NCBI GenBank assembly: GCA_003993805.1 | Contig: RSEF01000017.1 | Coordinates: forward strand, 10,341,745-10,405,744 | Source: Himantopus leucocephalus | Taxonomy: Eukaryota > Chordata > Aves > Charadriiformes > Recurvirostridae | DNA length: 64,000 nucleotides | Direction of reading: 5' to 3' | Shown: positions 14,201 to 26,595 of the stretch, piece after piece | Layout: every line of letters starts with the position of its first letter | Position numbering within the stretch: the first letter of the stretch is position 1 | The notes under the pieces: generated by a model | What the model was told of the DNA's origin: nothing | Databases searched by the model: none | What the model saw: the letters and a program-made list of their open reading frames with translations, nothing else | Made by a program: the position numbers and the translations under genes

Positions 14201-17200
14201 GCTGGGGAGATAATAATCTTCAGCATCTGTGAAAATCAGATAATTTTAATTGTTTCTAAATATGGATGTGGATGTATAGCTTTAGACAAAAATAATGGAA
14301 CATTTTGCACAGTTAATCTTTTTTGTTCTTGTTTTAAACTGACTCTTGTCCTCATAATGAGATAAGAGACTACTCTTTTCATTTGATTGTTCTTGTTGAT
14401 AGGTTATTTTCTTTTTAAATAATCTATATTTTTATTCAGATCTGATGATGAAGAGGTTTGGTACCTCTAGCATGGGGGAGACAGTGTAAGATGGAAATCT
14501 GTATTAATCTGGATGAGGAGGAACTACAAGTAAAGAATGGGGATGGAGAAGTATACCAGCAACACCAACCCCCCATTCCTCTTCTCCCCAGGAATCCTTA
14601 TTTTCTTTGAGAACACAAAGCAGACAATTAATATGAGCTGACCAGTGATTTTTGTGATGTTGAAGTGGGACACCAAATTATTTCCACAGGTTACAGAGCA
14701 GAAGTAGCTTTCAGTCACTATAAAGGATGGGTCAAAATGTGTTTGGTATAGAAATATAAACTTCCAAGTCTGTTTAACAGTTCTTGACCTATACAGTAAT
14801 CTTAACTCAAGAGGTGAACATGTAGCCTATTGTACAAAGGAAAGTCAAAGAACTGCTGTTCATGGAATTGGTCTCCAAGCCTTCTCCCTGCCCAAGTAGT
14901 AAATGTTGTGGTCTGGGAAGCATTTGTCTAATGTAATCTTATGTATTTCACTAACAAGGTCTCATTTCCTGAAGTGATACCCTACTTTTTATGGCTGGTT
15001 TGGGTTTTTTAATCTGAATGTAAAAGACAAATACAGAGTTGAAATATAAGAATTTATGTAGCCTATGCTATGTGAAAAATACATATTCTGATATCACAGA
15101 ATCACAGAATGATAGGGGTTGGAAGGGACCTCTGGAGATAATCTGGTTCAACCCCGTGCCAGAGCAGGTACACCTAGAGCAGGTTGCACAGGATGGCATC
15201 CAGGTGGGTTTTGAATGTCTCCAGAGTCGGAGACTCCACAACATCTCTGGGCAGCCTATTCCAGTGCTCTGCCACTCTCAAAGTAAAGAAGTTGCTCCTC
15301 ATGTTTAGATGGAACGTCCTATGTTCAAGTTTGTGCCCGTTACCTNNNNNNNNNNNNNNNNNNNNNNNNNNNNNNNNNNNNNNNNNNNNNNNNNNNNNNN
15401 NNNNNNNNNNNNNNNNNNNNNNNNNNNNNNNNNNNNNNNNNNNNNGGTCCCTTTCCACAGAACTGCTTTCCAGCAGGTCAGCCCCTAAGCTGTACTGACA
15501 CAGGGGGTTATTCCTCCCCAGGTGCTCTACCCTCCACTTGCCTTTGTTCAATTTTGTAATGTTTCTCTCTGCCCAACTCTCCATCCTGTCCGGTTCACAC
15601 TGAATGGCAGCACAGTCTTCCAGCGTGTCAGCCACCCCTTCCAGTTTTGTGTCATCAGCAAACTTGCTGATGGTACGCTCTATCCCTTCATCCAGGTCAT
15701 TGATGAATATATTGAACAGGACTGGACTCAGTACTGACCCCTGGGGAACACCACTTGTTACAGACCTCCTGGCTTTCCTCCAGTCACGGAATCATGGAAC
15801 TTTCAGAGTTGGAAGGGACCTCTAGAGATCATCTAGTCCAACTCCCCAGTCCTCAGGCACCACGCCTGTTCTACAGGACCTTTCAAAGATGATGGAGAGC
15901 AGCCCAGCAATGACTTCTGCCAGCTCCCTCAGCGCTTGCGGGTGCATCCCATCAGGACCCATGGACTTGTGGAAACCCAGTTTACTTAATTGATCTCTAA
16001 CTTGATCCGCATCAACCAAGGGAAAGTCTTCCTTCTTCCACACTTTCTCTGTTACCTGCAAAGTCGGGGACTCCTGAGGGCTGGCCCGAGCAGTAAAGAC
16101 TGAAGCAAAGAAGGCATTCAGTAACTCTGCCTTCTCTGCATCATCTGTCACCATAGCACCTGTCTTGTTCAACAGCTGGCCTACGTTTTCCCTAGTTTTC
16201 CTTTTGCCCCAGATGTACTTGAAGAAACCCTTCCTGTTGACCTTGACATCCCCTGCCAGATTTAATTCCAAGGCAGCCTTGGCTTTCCTCATTACATCCC
16301 TGCATACTCTGATGCATTCTTGTACTCTTTCCAAGTGGTCAGTCCCTTCTTCCACATACTGTAAACCTCCTTCTTCCACTTGAGCTTTTTTAGAAGCTCT
16401 GTGCTCAGTCATGCAGGTCTCCTGCTTCCCTTGCCTGATTTCTTGCTGATACGCAATGGAGCTTTTTGGATTTCACTTTTTGAAAAGAATTGCTACTTTT
16501 AGCATATGATGTTGATTCACAGCTGCCCTGAAATCACCTCATTTCCCAACATTTATATTGCCAAATAAGTTATGTAAGTTTTTACTGCTTTATACTCTGT
16601 GTGGTATTGAATATTCAGTACTGTACAGAATTGAATACAAAATAAATTGATTTCCATCCTGAGAGCATCCTGAAAATAATTCACGAAAGAGGCTGCATTT
16701 GAAAAATGACTCCCCCCCGTCTTTTTTTCCTTTTATCTGTGGATGTGCACTCCCCCAACAGATTGTATCGCTTGTTAGTCAAAACCTGGTTGTAATAACC
16801 TCAGTATCATCTGCCTGTTCATTACCCTTTCCCATTGTCATTGCAGGTTAATTTTGTTGCAGCTATTGACGTATATGAAGATGGTGAAGCTGGTCTACTG
16901 TTGTGTTATAACTGTAAGTATTTAGGGAAGACCAAAAATGGTAATACCTCAATCTGCATATGTAATTCTTTTTTGATTGGTGTCTGTGATATCCCGTGCA
17001 TGTAACAGTCTTTGAAGAACATAAACTGTATTAGCATGTGGCTGCTTGAAGGGCAGTTCTTACTGACAGAGAGGTGCAGTTCTGCTGACACTGCTTTCTG
17101 AATTTTTCTTACCTATTCCTCTATCCATAGACAAGGTAAGGAACTGATAACTGTTGAAAGAGAGTAATACTTTCTGAAATATGACAACTTATTAAAATGT

Positions 17201-20200
17201 AGGTCTTTTATTTTGATCTTTCAAATGCTGTGTTCACAGAGGAAGCATATTTCCCTTATCTGTTTAGATATAGAGGGACTTCTACATAAATGTTTGATTA
17301 TGTATATAATGCCCACAGTTCTGCAAAATCTGCCTATAAAGTTGGGTTTTGTCACTTGCAGCGTAAGGTGATAGATGCTTCTTTTTTGTTACAGATGTTT
17401 GCCAATACAGAAAGGTATATCCTTTCAATGGAGGTTGTCCACTGATCCAGCCATCAGCTTATGACTTCCACTTCAGCTGGAATCAAGTTCCTTATGCTGT
17501 TGGTAAGAAAATATCTCTTTTTATTAGATGGCTGTTTTATTCATTACCATTTAGGCTTGCACTTGGCTGGTAGTGGAATTACAGTGTGTGTGCTAGGAAT
17601 AAGCAAGTTACATTCATGATGCAACTTTAGCTAAGTTTCTGCAAATGTCAATTTTAAAAAGTGGAGCCTTGGTGCCAAGTCCTTCCTTCTTTGCTGAACT
17701 TTTTTTCCTTTCCCTTTTTTCTGTGTTTCATTTTCCATTCAGTCTACGTTCTGCCAGGCATGGAGAGTGAAGTTTTCTTCAGGCCTGATGTAGCTCAGTG
17801 TCCATCAGTATGTTAGACAACCCTTTTCATAGGAAAGGGAGATGGCAGAAGAGGTCAGATACTCAAGAATAGTTTTCATGCAGCATCCAAGAAACACTTA
17901 CAATAACCATTTTTGCTTGCCAAATAATTTTTGTTTCATTGCAGTCTGTGCTTTTCCTTATATCCTTGCCTTCACTACTGATTCCATTGAGATCCGATTA
18001 GTGGTGAATGGGAACTTAGTCCACACAGCAGTTGTGCCTGAGCTTCAACTTGTAGCATCAAGGGTAAGACACAGGAAAATCATGTTTGACTGTTTCTGTG
18101 ATATGTTGGGATCTAATTCACATAAAAAGTTGTTGTAGCCAAAACCCAAACAACCCAAAACTGAAACATGTGCTACTTGATCTGTGGTAACTTTTCATCT
18201 GTGTGCTCTTAGTTTATATCAAGTATAAAGAGAATTAGAATTGATCTCACTGTCCTTTATTGCTCACAGTAATGCAGATCTGAGATATATTACTGTTTAT
18301 GGGGCAAATGCTATCCTCAACATCACAGATGTCCCCTCCACTTAAGAGTGGGATAACCTTTCCATGACCAACCCTAGTTCACTTAGCAGCAATACAGCTA
18401 TAGTGGCAATAGAACATAGTGGACAAATATTTGAGTAAGTCTTGCTGTACTAATGATAAGTTATTTGTCATTTCAGTCAGATATTTATTTTAAAGCTACT
18501 GCTGCAGTAAGTGGATCGTGTGACAGCAGCTCTAAGGAAATGAGTTCAAGGAGTTCTCCTCAAACACCAACAGCTTATGAAATGCCAGAATGTCCTCTTT
18601 CTTCTCTAGAAGGTAACATGGTTTCCAGGTAGCTTGAATAATGATCTGTGATCATTCCAGCAGCTGTCACATCTAAGTGCAGCTGATCTTTAGTACAATG
18701 AAATTGAGAGGGTAAAAGATTTTTAGTTCCTAGGTGAGAGTCTGGAAAATAGAGTTTTTCTATTTATCCACAGATATGAAGCACCTGAGGTTTGCCCCAC
18801 AGTATCTGTTCCAATTGCATGGTAGCACTGTTTTGAAGAAATCATTTCTGTAGGAGGGGAGGAATTAAGCTTCAGTAGCTTGATGAATCTTTGGCAATAT
18901 GCAAAAAGAGGTATAAAATTGTGGGAAAACTTAAGATTTCATGTACACCATTCCTTTCATTTAAGAAAAGCTAAACCGCCACTGGATGGTTAAAGCTCTT
19001 TTGTGAACCAAAAGTAAGAAGCTCTAGCCTCAAAAGAGTTTGCACAGTCAATTTAGCGTAACATGATCTGTGAACAATCAGTCTATAGGGGAACAGTAAT
19101 GGAGAAACAAGGGAACATGAACTAGATAATGCAAGATGTATGTATATCTTCCTCACTTAAATCTGCTGCTGCACTGTTGGCAAAAAGGGAAAGGAGAAAG
19201 GTATCACAATTTCAGTTTTTAAAAAGCAATGCTATTTGATGGCAAGTTGTTGGTTTTTTTCCCCTAGGAATTAGGAAGACGTGCTATTTTATGTCACCTA
19301 AGAAGAGGAGCCATAATTTAAACCACTTGGGATCCAGGCTCCAATATACTTGCAACTTATTAAAATACACGGGGAATATTGCACAGAGTGCTGATTCACA
19401 GTGTAATAGTCAGAATACCAGCCTCAGGACATGAAAAATAGTTCCTGGTTCCACTGCTGATTCATCACATTGCCAAGAGTCAATTTTTTTCTCTCCAAGT
19501 CAAATTGCAAGTCTGCACAATGTGGTTGCATTTCTTCCTCCTCCTAGCCTATTTATATTGAAAGATCTCTGGGGCAAGAAAGATCTTTGTTACGTGGATT
19601 AAAAAGCACGCAGCACAATGAGTGTAACTTTTCTGTGTAACTTTTTGTTTGGAAATATTAAGAAATTATTCTATTCTGAAAGTGTAACATTCTTTTTTTC
19701 CTTCTGTGTTTCAGGTGAAGTTCCATGCAAAAACCTGTACAAAATTCCTCTGAGTAATCTGGTTGGGCGAAGCATTGAACGACCTCTGAAGTCACCTTTG
19801 GCTCCCAAGGTCATCACTACTACAACATCCAGTGGCATTGCCTCTCTTCCAGTTACTCATTCGCTATCCTTATCTCGTATGGAAATTAAAGAAATTGCAA
19901 GCAGAACACGTAAAGAATTGCTGGGTAAACTCTTCTCATTCCTCAGTGTGCATATCAGTTGCCAAGTATGTAATGTCTAGTCTTCGGACCATCACAGTCA
20001 GATTTGCAGCATGCAACCCGTATTCATAAATAAGTAGTATAAACGAACAAATGAAACTGTGAGAAAACATTATTTGCAAATAGTCTAGCCCGCATCTGAT
20101 CACATACAAAGTGACCACATGCTAACCCAGGCAGAAACTAGTTAATAACGGAAACCAGCAACAGCTACCTTAACATTTTCATGAATGCTTTATTTTCTGT

Positions 20201-21239
20201 TGAGAGTATTAAGTCTTTTATTCCTTTATTGAGGCCTCTTGGATGAGCCTATACCCAAGACAGAAAGTGCACAGAAGCAAAAAAAAGTTCCTCGAAGACA
20301 GTCAGACCCCAAGCAGGGAGCAGTAAGATCAACTAGTAGTGACAGGTAAATATACTGGCTTTTAGAAAAGAACCTAAGTTAGACTGTAAATGTTTTCAGA
20401 ATCGATTGTTTTCAGCCTGTTCGTGCATATCTCAGTTGGCCCGCAGCTGACCGAGACCTTTGTATACCAATGTGAATTTCATGCTAGTGTGTGTGTGTGT
20501 TAGAATATTTGAATACCATAAGTACTGAAATGATTATACTTTTTGCTAAAGACATGTTAATGAGCAAAGCAAGACTAAATGGGTTTTTGTGGGGACCTGC
20601 TGCCATTGAGCCTGTCATTACGATATGGACTACTAGATCTGCACTGTGCAGGCTCGCTTGCTGTTTCCTTCGTATGCTCTTGCGTTGCTATTTCCAGAAT
20701 AAATTTTGCAAAGGAACACCATAGCATTTATCTGTGACCCCACTGCCATTCTCTTGTTTTCACTGATTTCACAATCTGTGTTTGTGTAGAGTAGTGGCAG
20801 AATTCAGCCAAGATACAATAGACTGAGATTAACAAAACAAACAAAAAATCTACTGCAATGTAAAACCATATTTGATTTATTTCACTATTTGGAAATTATT
20901 TGGGCAGACGGCTTCATTAACACTGCATTTTAATGATTTTCAGCAGAGTAAAACAGAGAGAAACTCAGTTCTAATGGTCTTCTCTGTCTTTAGGATAACT
21001 TGATTGAACCTAGAAATAGCCATTGATCCTACTTGCCCCGATCTGTGTACTTTTTTAGTAACTTCTGTCTTTCTCTTTGCAGGATAATCTCAAGCTCTTT
21101 TGAAAGCTATTCTGAAGGACATCATCTTTCCACTAGTTCAGATCCCAACACTTTAGCAAACAGGGAGGAGAGCTTACCATCTAGCTATCCATTTCAGCTG
21201 ATTTCTTTATATGATGAAGACATCATTGACTTGAAGTGA
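5262..21239 (+). CDS. GARNL3: GARNL3, C-terminal half (CNH domain), partial at 5' end
   Basis: GTPase-activating Rap/RanGAP domain-like 3. The family has an N-terminal Rap-GAP domain and a C-terminal CNH domain; only the latter part is here. Exons: 5262-5377, 6183-6287, 8464-8538, 9498-9609, 10327-10425, 12158-12274, 12986-13158, 13469-13627, 16847-16913, 17395-17502, 17945-18063, 18477-18612, 19715-19924, 20234-20345, 21083-21239 (TGA 21237-21239). All phases agree and give 620 residues. Recognisable blocks are LDMLIRSLYQDLMPDLHK (exon 1), CHLYAINTHHGSELRIVVAI (exon 7), VNFVAAIDVYEDGEAGLL (exon 9), MEIKEIASRTRKELLG and the acidic terminus DEDIIDLK. The CNH beta-propeller spans roughly exons 4 to 12, followed by a Ser/Thr-rich tail. 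The tail holds SRSSPQTP and basic PRRQSDPK motifs. The known human protein is about 1010 residues, so about 390 N-terminal residues are missing to the left. Rap GAP activity is inferred from the family, not shown here. Introns hold CR1 pieces at 11155-11300 and 15096-16445. Confidence 0.93.
7311..7371 (+). repeat. Short tandem duplication with A-tract around a single N
   Basis: The unit 'aggcaggtgtttaaaaaa' occurs at about 7312-7330 and again at about 7334-7350, separated by 'ggn' with an N at 7333. The second copy runs into a long A tract. This looks like an assembly join or collapsed homopolymer in a GARNL3 intron rather than a biological repeat. Confidence 0.6.
11155..11300 (+). mobile_element. 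Old CR1-like LINE fragment
   Basis: Plus-strand translation gives a degraded peptide resembling the first part of a CR1-type reverse transcriptase: PDEVHPGTLQK, followed by a leucine-rich stretch and a broken 'EDW'-type motif. Stops and small gaps interrupt it. It lies in a GARNL3 intron. Assignment rests only on pattern resemblance. Confidence 0.35.
13809..13899 (+). other. GARNL3: Candidate cassette (possible poison) exon in GARNL3
   Basis: Between coding exons 8 and 9 lies a 91-base segment with an acceptor (AG at 13807-13808), 30 open codons in the frame left by exon 8, and a strong donor (c|gtaagt, GT at 13900-13901). The peptide begins VVIIAPKRDSYKICHI. Exons 8 and 9 already join in frame without it. 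Because 91 is not a multiple of three, inclusion would place a TAA immediately after the next junction. Using the alternative acceptor at 16861-16862 instead would restore the frame. It could be a regulated cassette exon or a chance open segment. Confidence 0.35.
15096..15785 (-). mobile_element. CR1 LINE, 3' part, interrupted by a 100-N gap
   Basis: Read on the minus strand, this is the C-terminal reverse-transcriptase part of a CR1 element. It contains the SKFADDTKL catalytic block (about 15640-15670), CAAIQCEPDRMESWAERN, HKLEHRTFHLNMRSNFFTLR and EHWNRLPRDVVESPTLETFK. It ends in the CR1 3' UTR with its ggttggaagggacc-type complement at about 15117-15131. Frame breaks and the gap at 15346-15445 disrupt it. 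The 5' end is truncated, as usual for CR1. It sits in the GARNL3 intron just upstream of exon 9. Confidence 0.88.
15346..15445. other. Assembly gap (100 N)
   Basis: Exactly 100 N inside a CR1 element, probably a fixed-size placeholder. The missing piece corresponds to the central reverse-transcriptase part of the LINE, so no gene exon is expected to be lost. Confidence 0.95.
15786..16445 (-). mobile_element. Second CR1 LINE, linker and start of RT, internally deleted
   Basis: The minus-strand reading frame 16412-15852 encodes the CR1 ORF2 region between the endonuclease and the reverse transcriptase. Motifs include KGFFKYIWGKRKTRENVG, LLNAFFASVF, GPDGMHPQALRELAEVIAGL and VVPEDWG. At about 15850 the RT coding breaks off and joins directly to a 60-base CR1 3' terminal block (15786-15845). 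Most of the RT is therefore deleted, and a second same-strand CR1 copy abuts it. Non-functional. Confidence 0.85.
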
Positions 21240-23390
21240 AAGCAGTCTTAAAACCTTTCTTCCTTACTTCACATTTTCTTACAACTATGTGAGCTCTATG
21301 GAAATGTCACAAACAGTGCTTCTAGTGGTAAAATGTGGCTGGAAGTATTGGTGATTAATCTTTATAGAACCCATGTTGTTCTGGCTAGCTCAGCCTGATT
21401 TGGTGATGCTTATATCTTTGACATAGGTATGTTTTCTTTTCTCAGTTAATGAAGCGTTACTTTTTGTGGCATTCTAAGAGTAGGTAATCAATGAAAGATT
21501 TAGGCTGAAATGAAAGTAAATAAAAAGTATTACTTGCTCTGAGCTTCTTATAATTTGAAGTACCTGAATGACATTCAGCTAATAGCTGTTATTACTATCA
21601 TGAGTTGTTTTACAACAGCGTTCAGCACATGGGAAGAGGAATTTTATAACATAAATCACTCCTTTTGGTTTTTCAGTCTTTAAAAAAACAAACAAAACAA
21701 AACAACAAGGCTTGCAGGCAAGGTCTTTCCAAACATTGCAGTCTGTCCTTGAAATGATGCAGCTGTGATACGTTCACTGAAGAATCAAGGATATTCTGTA
21801 AAGATCAGGTAAGATATGAAGATGCTGCTTTCTTTGCTCTGGCCTGTCCATGCACTTTTTTTAGAGAAACTTGAAAACTGTTTTGGCATTAAGAATCCTT
21901 GAGCAGAGAGACTTTTTGTAGAAAACATACTTTCAAAATATTCCTTAAGAATTGGAAGTGAAAAAAAAAACCCAAACCAAACAACTGTATTTCTCCATCT
22001 ACTGGAAAACTGTTATTGTAGTGCACCTACAGATTTTCCCATTATAGGCAAAAGAGCCAACCCCTGTTTTTCTTCCTGACTACATAAAGATTCCTATGCG
22101 GGCATCAGCATTGGCTGTTGTCTGCTCTTGCATCAACAGTGTAAGTCATTATTCCAGATAATCATATTTTTCTAACTGGATCCAGACTGAAATTTCCCTG
22201 CTAAGAAGCCAGTTTTCTATGATGAAATAGTCATCTTAGATCTTTTGTTATATTAAAAGACAGGGTTTCATGTTTAAAGCTTGATTATTTTTTAACCCTT
22301 TCCTCGATGCCAAAAATCAATTTTAAACAGTATTTTGAAAGGGTTTTGTTTTGTTTGGGTTTGTTTTGTTTCATGAAAGTGTGATGCTTCCAGGCTTTGA
22401 TGATTTTAGCTTTATTAGCAAGTATTTCTTGTTCGATATGTAGAAATATTTCTGTATCCTTGATTTTATTTCGTAATACCATTCACGTGTCATGATTTCA
22501 CTTTCTGTCCAAGTATGACCATCTGGAGATGTGTGCCTTTTGATTTGGTCTGTCTGAATGTAAAACTGTTTTTGCAAAGTATTTTTTGCCCAATTTATTG
22601 TATATAATACACCTAAGAAAAGATGCAAGGCCTTATCTGAAAGGATACTCTCAACTGGAGTGGCTGATCAAGGAAAGAAGCAATATTTTCAACAGTAATT
22701 AATCTAGGAGCAGAATCAGTACTAACCAATGGCTACTATTATTTTAGTATTTTTGCACTCATAGATGTGTTGCAATGAACTTTAATAAGCATTTAAAAGG
22801 AAGTGCCAGCTCAAAGTCTTTGCAAGAGCTTGTAATACTTTTTGAGAATGTTATTTCTAGAGATTGTGTTAATTTACCCTGTCCTATTTATCTGGGCAGC
22901 TAAGGTTTAAAAAAATCAATCTGAAAGTATCATGTGGTGCTTATTCTCCTGGAAGTTGTAAACACTTCTGTGGACTTACCGAATGCACTTTAGGGAGCAC
23001 TGCTTGCACTTAGATATTTTTGGAAAGCAAAAGCACCACCTTTTTCCATAAACAGATTTCTCGATGTAGTACTTCATTTCAGTTATGTGGGTGTTTTTGA
23101 AGATTGTACCAGTGTGTTGCAAAACTGGAGCTTTAGTTAAAATACAGTTTTAACTGGAAATGTTGCTTTGCACTGTTAGGATATCAGATTTTAAATATAT
23201 TGCAGGTGTTCACTTGTGTTATTCTAGCATGATTTAACATGAGTAAACCACAGTTCGATAGCAATTGAAGCAATATATGGAGATATTAAAACTTGTTTTG
23301 AAGAACACGAACAAACACATATTTAGGTATCCTGAAAGACAAGCCTTAGAGATGGAGCATTAGGGAGATCAAGGAGAACAAGGAAAGCTT
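21240..23390 (+). other. GARNL3: GARNL3 3' UTR and downstream DNA
   Basis: AT-rich, no coding pattern. The first reasonable poly(A) signal after the GARNL3 stop is AATAAA at 21519-21524, giving a short UTR of about 300 bases. A longer UTR cannot be excluded. A-rich and C/A-rich simple tracts occur at about 21680-21705 and 21960-21985. Confidence 0.45.
21519..21524 (+). terminator. GARNL3: Candidate poly(A) signal for GARNL3
   Basis: Canonical AATAAA 280 bases after the stop codon at 21237-21239, on the sense strand. Other AT-rich candidates lie further downstream, so this may be one of several. Confidence 0.4.
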
Positions 23391-23394
23391 GACC

Positions 23395-23522
23395 ACTGGC
23401 TGTGGTTGGATGGGGCTTTGAGCAACCTGGTCTAGTGGGAGGTGTCCCTGCCCAGGACAGGGGGGTTGGAACTGGATGAGCTTTACAATCCCTTCCAACC
23501 CAAACCATTCTAGGAATCTGTG
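23395..23522 (+). mobile_element. CR1 LINE 3' end fragment
   Basis: Plus-strand CR1 3' UTR: 'gagcaacctggtctagtgg', 'gaggtgtccctgcccaggac', then 'cccttccaacccaaaccatt' and a degenerate 'attctaggaatctgtg' terminus. Only about 130 bases remain, strongly 5' truncated. Confidence 0.85.
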
Positions 23523-25329
23523 GCAGTCAGGACGCATATAGATGTGGCATTTGCATCATAACCGAGACTTGATTATAGAAAGGGGAGCCATAAAGCAAGA
23601 GTTACTTCCTTTAACCGGAATTACAGCAGTGGCTATAAAGTATTGCCATAAAGTAAGAGAGTGTGTGAGTGTGAGAACCTTTGAAGGTCTGCCTTTAAGA
23701 TCACAGCACTAATGACATTCAGCAAATACTAACAAACACCAAAAGGACTGTAAGGAGTCCAGATTAAATTTGATTACTAAAGCTAGACAAAACCAGATTG
23801 GACTAGCTTCGTGGTACTTCTCTGGAACAGGATGTTGGCATAGTTCAAAGACGGAAGCCCAGCAACTGCCTCTCCCCCACCTCCACCTGGATTTTATGCT
23901 GTAGCTTGATTTAATGGGTCAGGTGCAAGCTGTTACACAGGTCACAATGGGAGCTACCAGACCTAACAGACTATTGCTCGTGTGGGACAGAAGGGCTCTG
24001 AACCCTGGAAAAGAGTTACCTCTCTTCATTACTAATGTATGCAGTAAGTGCCTTAACAAGGCTGCCGCTTCTTGAGTTTTTGCTTCTGTAATTAATCAGC
24101 GTGCCTTGCAGGGATAATATTAGACCTAGCAGAAGTTGATCGGGATCAGGCAACATTAGTTTGGTTTATATGACTCCTAGAGATGGTAGCTGAGGCTTTG
24201 GGGTCATGTATATGTAGTTTACTACCTACTTACTGTATGAGAGCAGCCCAGAGTATAGGTAGGAGGAAGAGAACATGGTACTAATGTTCCAATTTTGTTT
24301 GACACAAGCCACAAGAACCAAAATCTATGAAGGTCTTTATCACATTTGTTGTATCAAAAGACAAAATATCCCACAATAATGTGAAATTGCTGGCACAACT
24401 GGACAAATATCCACTGTACAAGGACATGGTTTCTCTGGGCTCTCAACAGTCTCATCAGACTGCCATGAGTTCCATGCCTCTTAGTGTGATGAGTTGACAT
24501 CTTCTGAACTAGCTTCTAGCTGTTGTTTCTCAAAATATTGTCTTCGATCCATACCATTCAGACTGCTAATTAAAATCAAAACAAAAGCCAGCTGGTGGCA
24601 TTGATGCAGCTCTTGTGCATCATTTATAAAGGACAAGGTTTTTATACATCTATGCAACCTCTCCTACTTCAGACTGGTGTCAGATGACAAGGCTTTTTGG
24701 AAGGCTACTGGGATGGACGTTCACTCCAGCCTTAGAGCCATGTTGTTTGCCTTCTGCTTTTCCAGCATGTGCATGTATCTATCTACTCATTAAAACTTAG
24801 AAAGTAGTCTTGGGCACAAACTGTGGCCATATCCAACCTTCCTACTTTCACATTTTATGTTAAAGCTGCCTTTAGCTTGTATTCCAGGTGTTGGCTGATG
24901 ATCTCATGGATGAGAGAAAAGATAATCTTTGAAGCTACAGCTTTGTAAGATGGGTTGTTCTAAAAGAGAGGAATACAGAAAAACCTTGCTAGAGATGGAT
25001 GGAAGAAATTCTTTCTGTAAAGGAAGAATTGTCACCAAGTTGAACACTTGCTATCAAGCTAAGCTGAACTGAACTGAGTCCAGTCAGTCTGGACTCTCAT
25101 AACAGAGAAGTTTCTGCAAGAAATGTTTTCTCCCCGAACATACTGGATTTGTTGGAGGAGACAGGGCTCTTAACCCCTTCGGGCTAATGGTATTGTTACC
25201 ACTTCAGCACTGTGCCTTAGTCTGACTAAATTACAGGGATATCATTTACTTTGGTGCAAGTGTTAGACTGTACAGGCAGTTAATTTAGAATGTACTTGTG
25301 CCACCTCACCAGCATGGGTCATGATGCAT
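23523..25329. other. Intergenic stretch without recognised features
   Basis: No ORF with codon-like pattern, no splice-linked segment and no clear repeat was seen. It lies in the tail-to-tail interval between GARNL3 and SLC2A8. Confidence 0.5.
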
Positions 25330-25420
25330 GGAATCACAGAATAATTGAAGTTGGAAGGGACCACTGTGGATCATCTAGCCCAGTACCCACACCCACGCAC
25401 CTCCATTCCAAACAGTATCC
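25330..25420 (-). mobile_element. CR1 LINE 3' terminal fragment
   Basis: Begins 'gaatcacagaataattgaag', then 'ttggaagggaccactgtgga' and 'tcatctagcccagtaccc'. This is the complement of a CR1 3' end, so the element points to the minus strand. It is short and 5' truncated. Confidence 0.8.
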
Positions 25421-26440
25421 CTGTCAGGTTGTTCAGTGCCATGTCCTTGCATTTTGTGTCTGTCCAAAATCAGGATGTAACATTTTGAGCTATCTTTGTC
25501 CTGCATTTCCATTACAGCATGCATGTAAACCAGCACCACATCTTTGAAGTGTGACTAGGACTCAAGAGCCCAGAGATACACAAGCTAAGTTAATTCTTTC
25601 ACACGCAGCTCTTATGGCTGAGGCTTCGACGCACTGTAGAGTTTGGGCTTTATGAACTGTTGCAGACTAACAATCATTTTTGTCCAGCTCGTTCTTCTAG
25701 TGGCAACGCAGTACATATAAATTTTGTAACTCTTTAAGTAACAAAACCCTTCTAAGGAGAGAGAAAGACCCTCATGCAGTTTTGAAAGGGCTGGGTGCTA
25801 TTCATGGTAGTGAGAGATTTGGACTCCAGGTTGAAGGATGTATGGATGTCTCCAGTTTCTTGGTTTGTGAGGAACAAGTAGGGCCTGTTCTGATCACAGT
25901 CCTTTCCTGGTTTGGGGCTGGGGTAGGTTTTTTTTTTGTTTTGGTTGGTTGGTTTGGGTTCTTGGGGTTTGGGGCTGNTTTTTTTTTTTTTTTTTGCTTT
26001 CAGTTTTTGCAATGCATAACATACAGGACACGAGTGGCACCCAGAATGAATAGCAGGTTTGCTCTCAGCCTTGATGTGACTTTTTCTATACACGTACAAA
26101 CATTTGTAATTGACTGGTAGATTCAAAGTAAAATATTTTTTTTTTTAGTATTAGGCCAGTCAACTGAATGAATATTTAAACAGTTCTTAATGGGGCAGGG
26201 GACAGGTGAAATGTAACACTATTTCATAACCAGTTACATATGGTTAAGGTTGCTGCTCCTGATACTTATTTTCTGCTGTTCTGTGTATATTTGACCAAGC
26301 CACAGACTCAAGCTCATGCATGTTTTCCTAAAGGTGTAGATCTATAACTTGTGCTTGCAGATGCAGCAGCTTTCCCAGAGCTGTTGGCTTCATCTGCATT
26401 TGAGATATATATAATCCTTTGGGTTTGGATTTGTTTTTTA

Positions 26441-26486
26441 ATATATATACATATGTATGTATATACATATATATGTGTATATATTT
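26441..26486. repeat. TA/TG dinucleotide-rich microsatellite
   Basis: Interrupted alternating purine-pyrimidine run of 'atatatatac', 'atatgtatgt', 'atatacatat' and 'atatgtgtat' units. No coding meaning. Confidence 0.8.
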
Positions 26487-26561
26487 GTAAATTCTACCAC
26501 AAGGTTTAAGGGATTAAAAGTCCTAAGCATATATAGGAATCTAAAGTAATGTGATCTGACT

Positions 26562-26595
26562 GGGGGGGGGGGGGNGGGGGGGGGGGGGGGGGGGG
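26562..26595. repeat. Poly-G homopolymer with one N
   Basis: 33 G plus one N at 26575 in an otherwise AT-rich stretch. Could be a real G-tract or a sequencing artefact at a homopolymer. Confidence 0.8.

Noticed and set aside
15174..16412. Minus-strand ORFs that could be taken for host genes
   Set aside because: Both are CR1 LINE reverse-transcriptase and linker sequence, broken by frameshifts and a gap.
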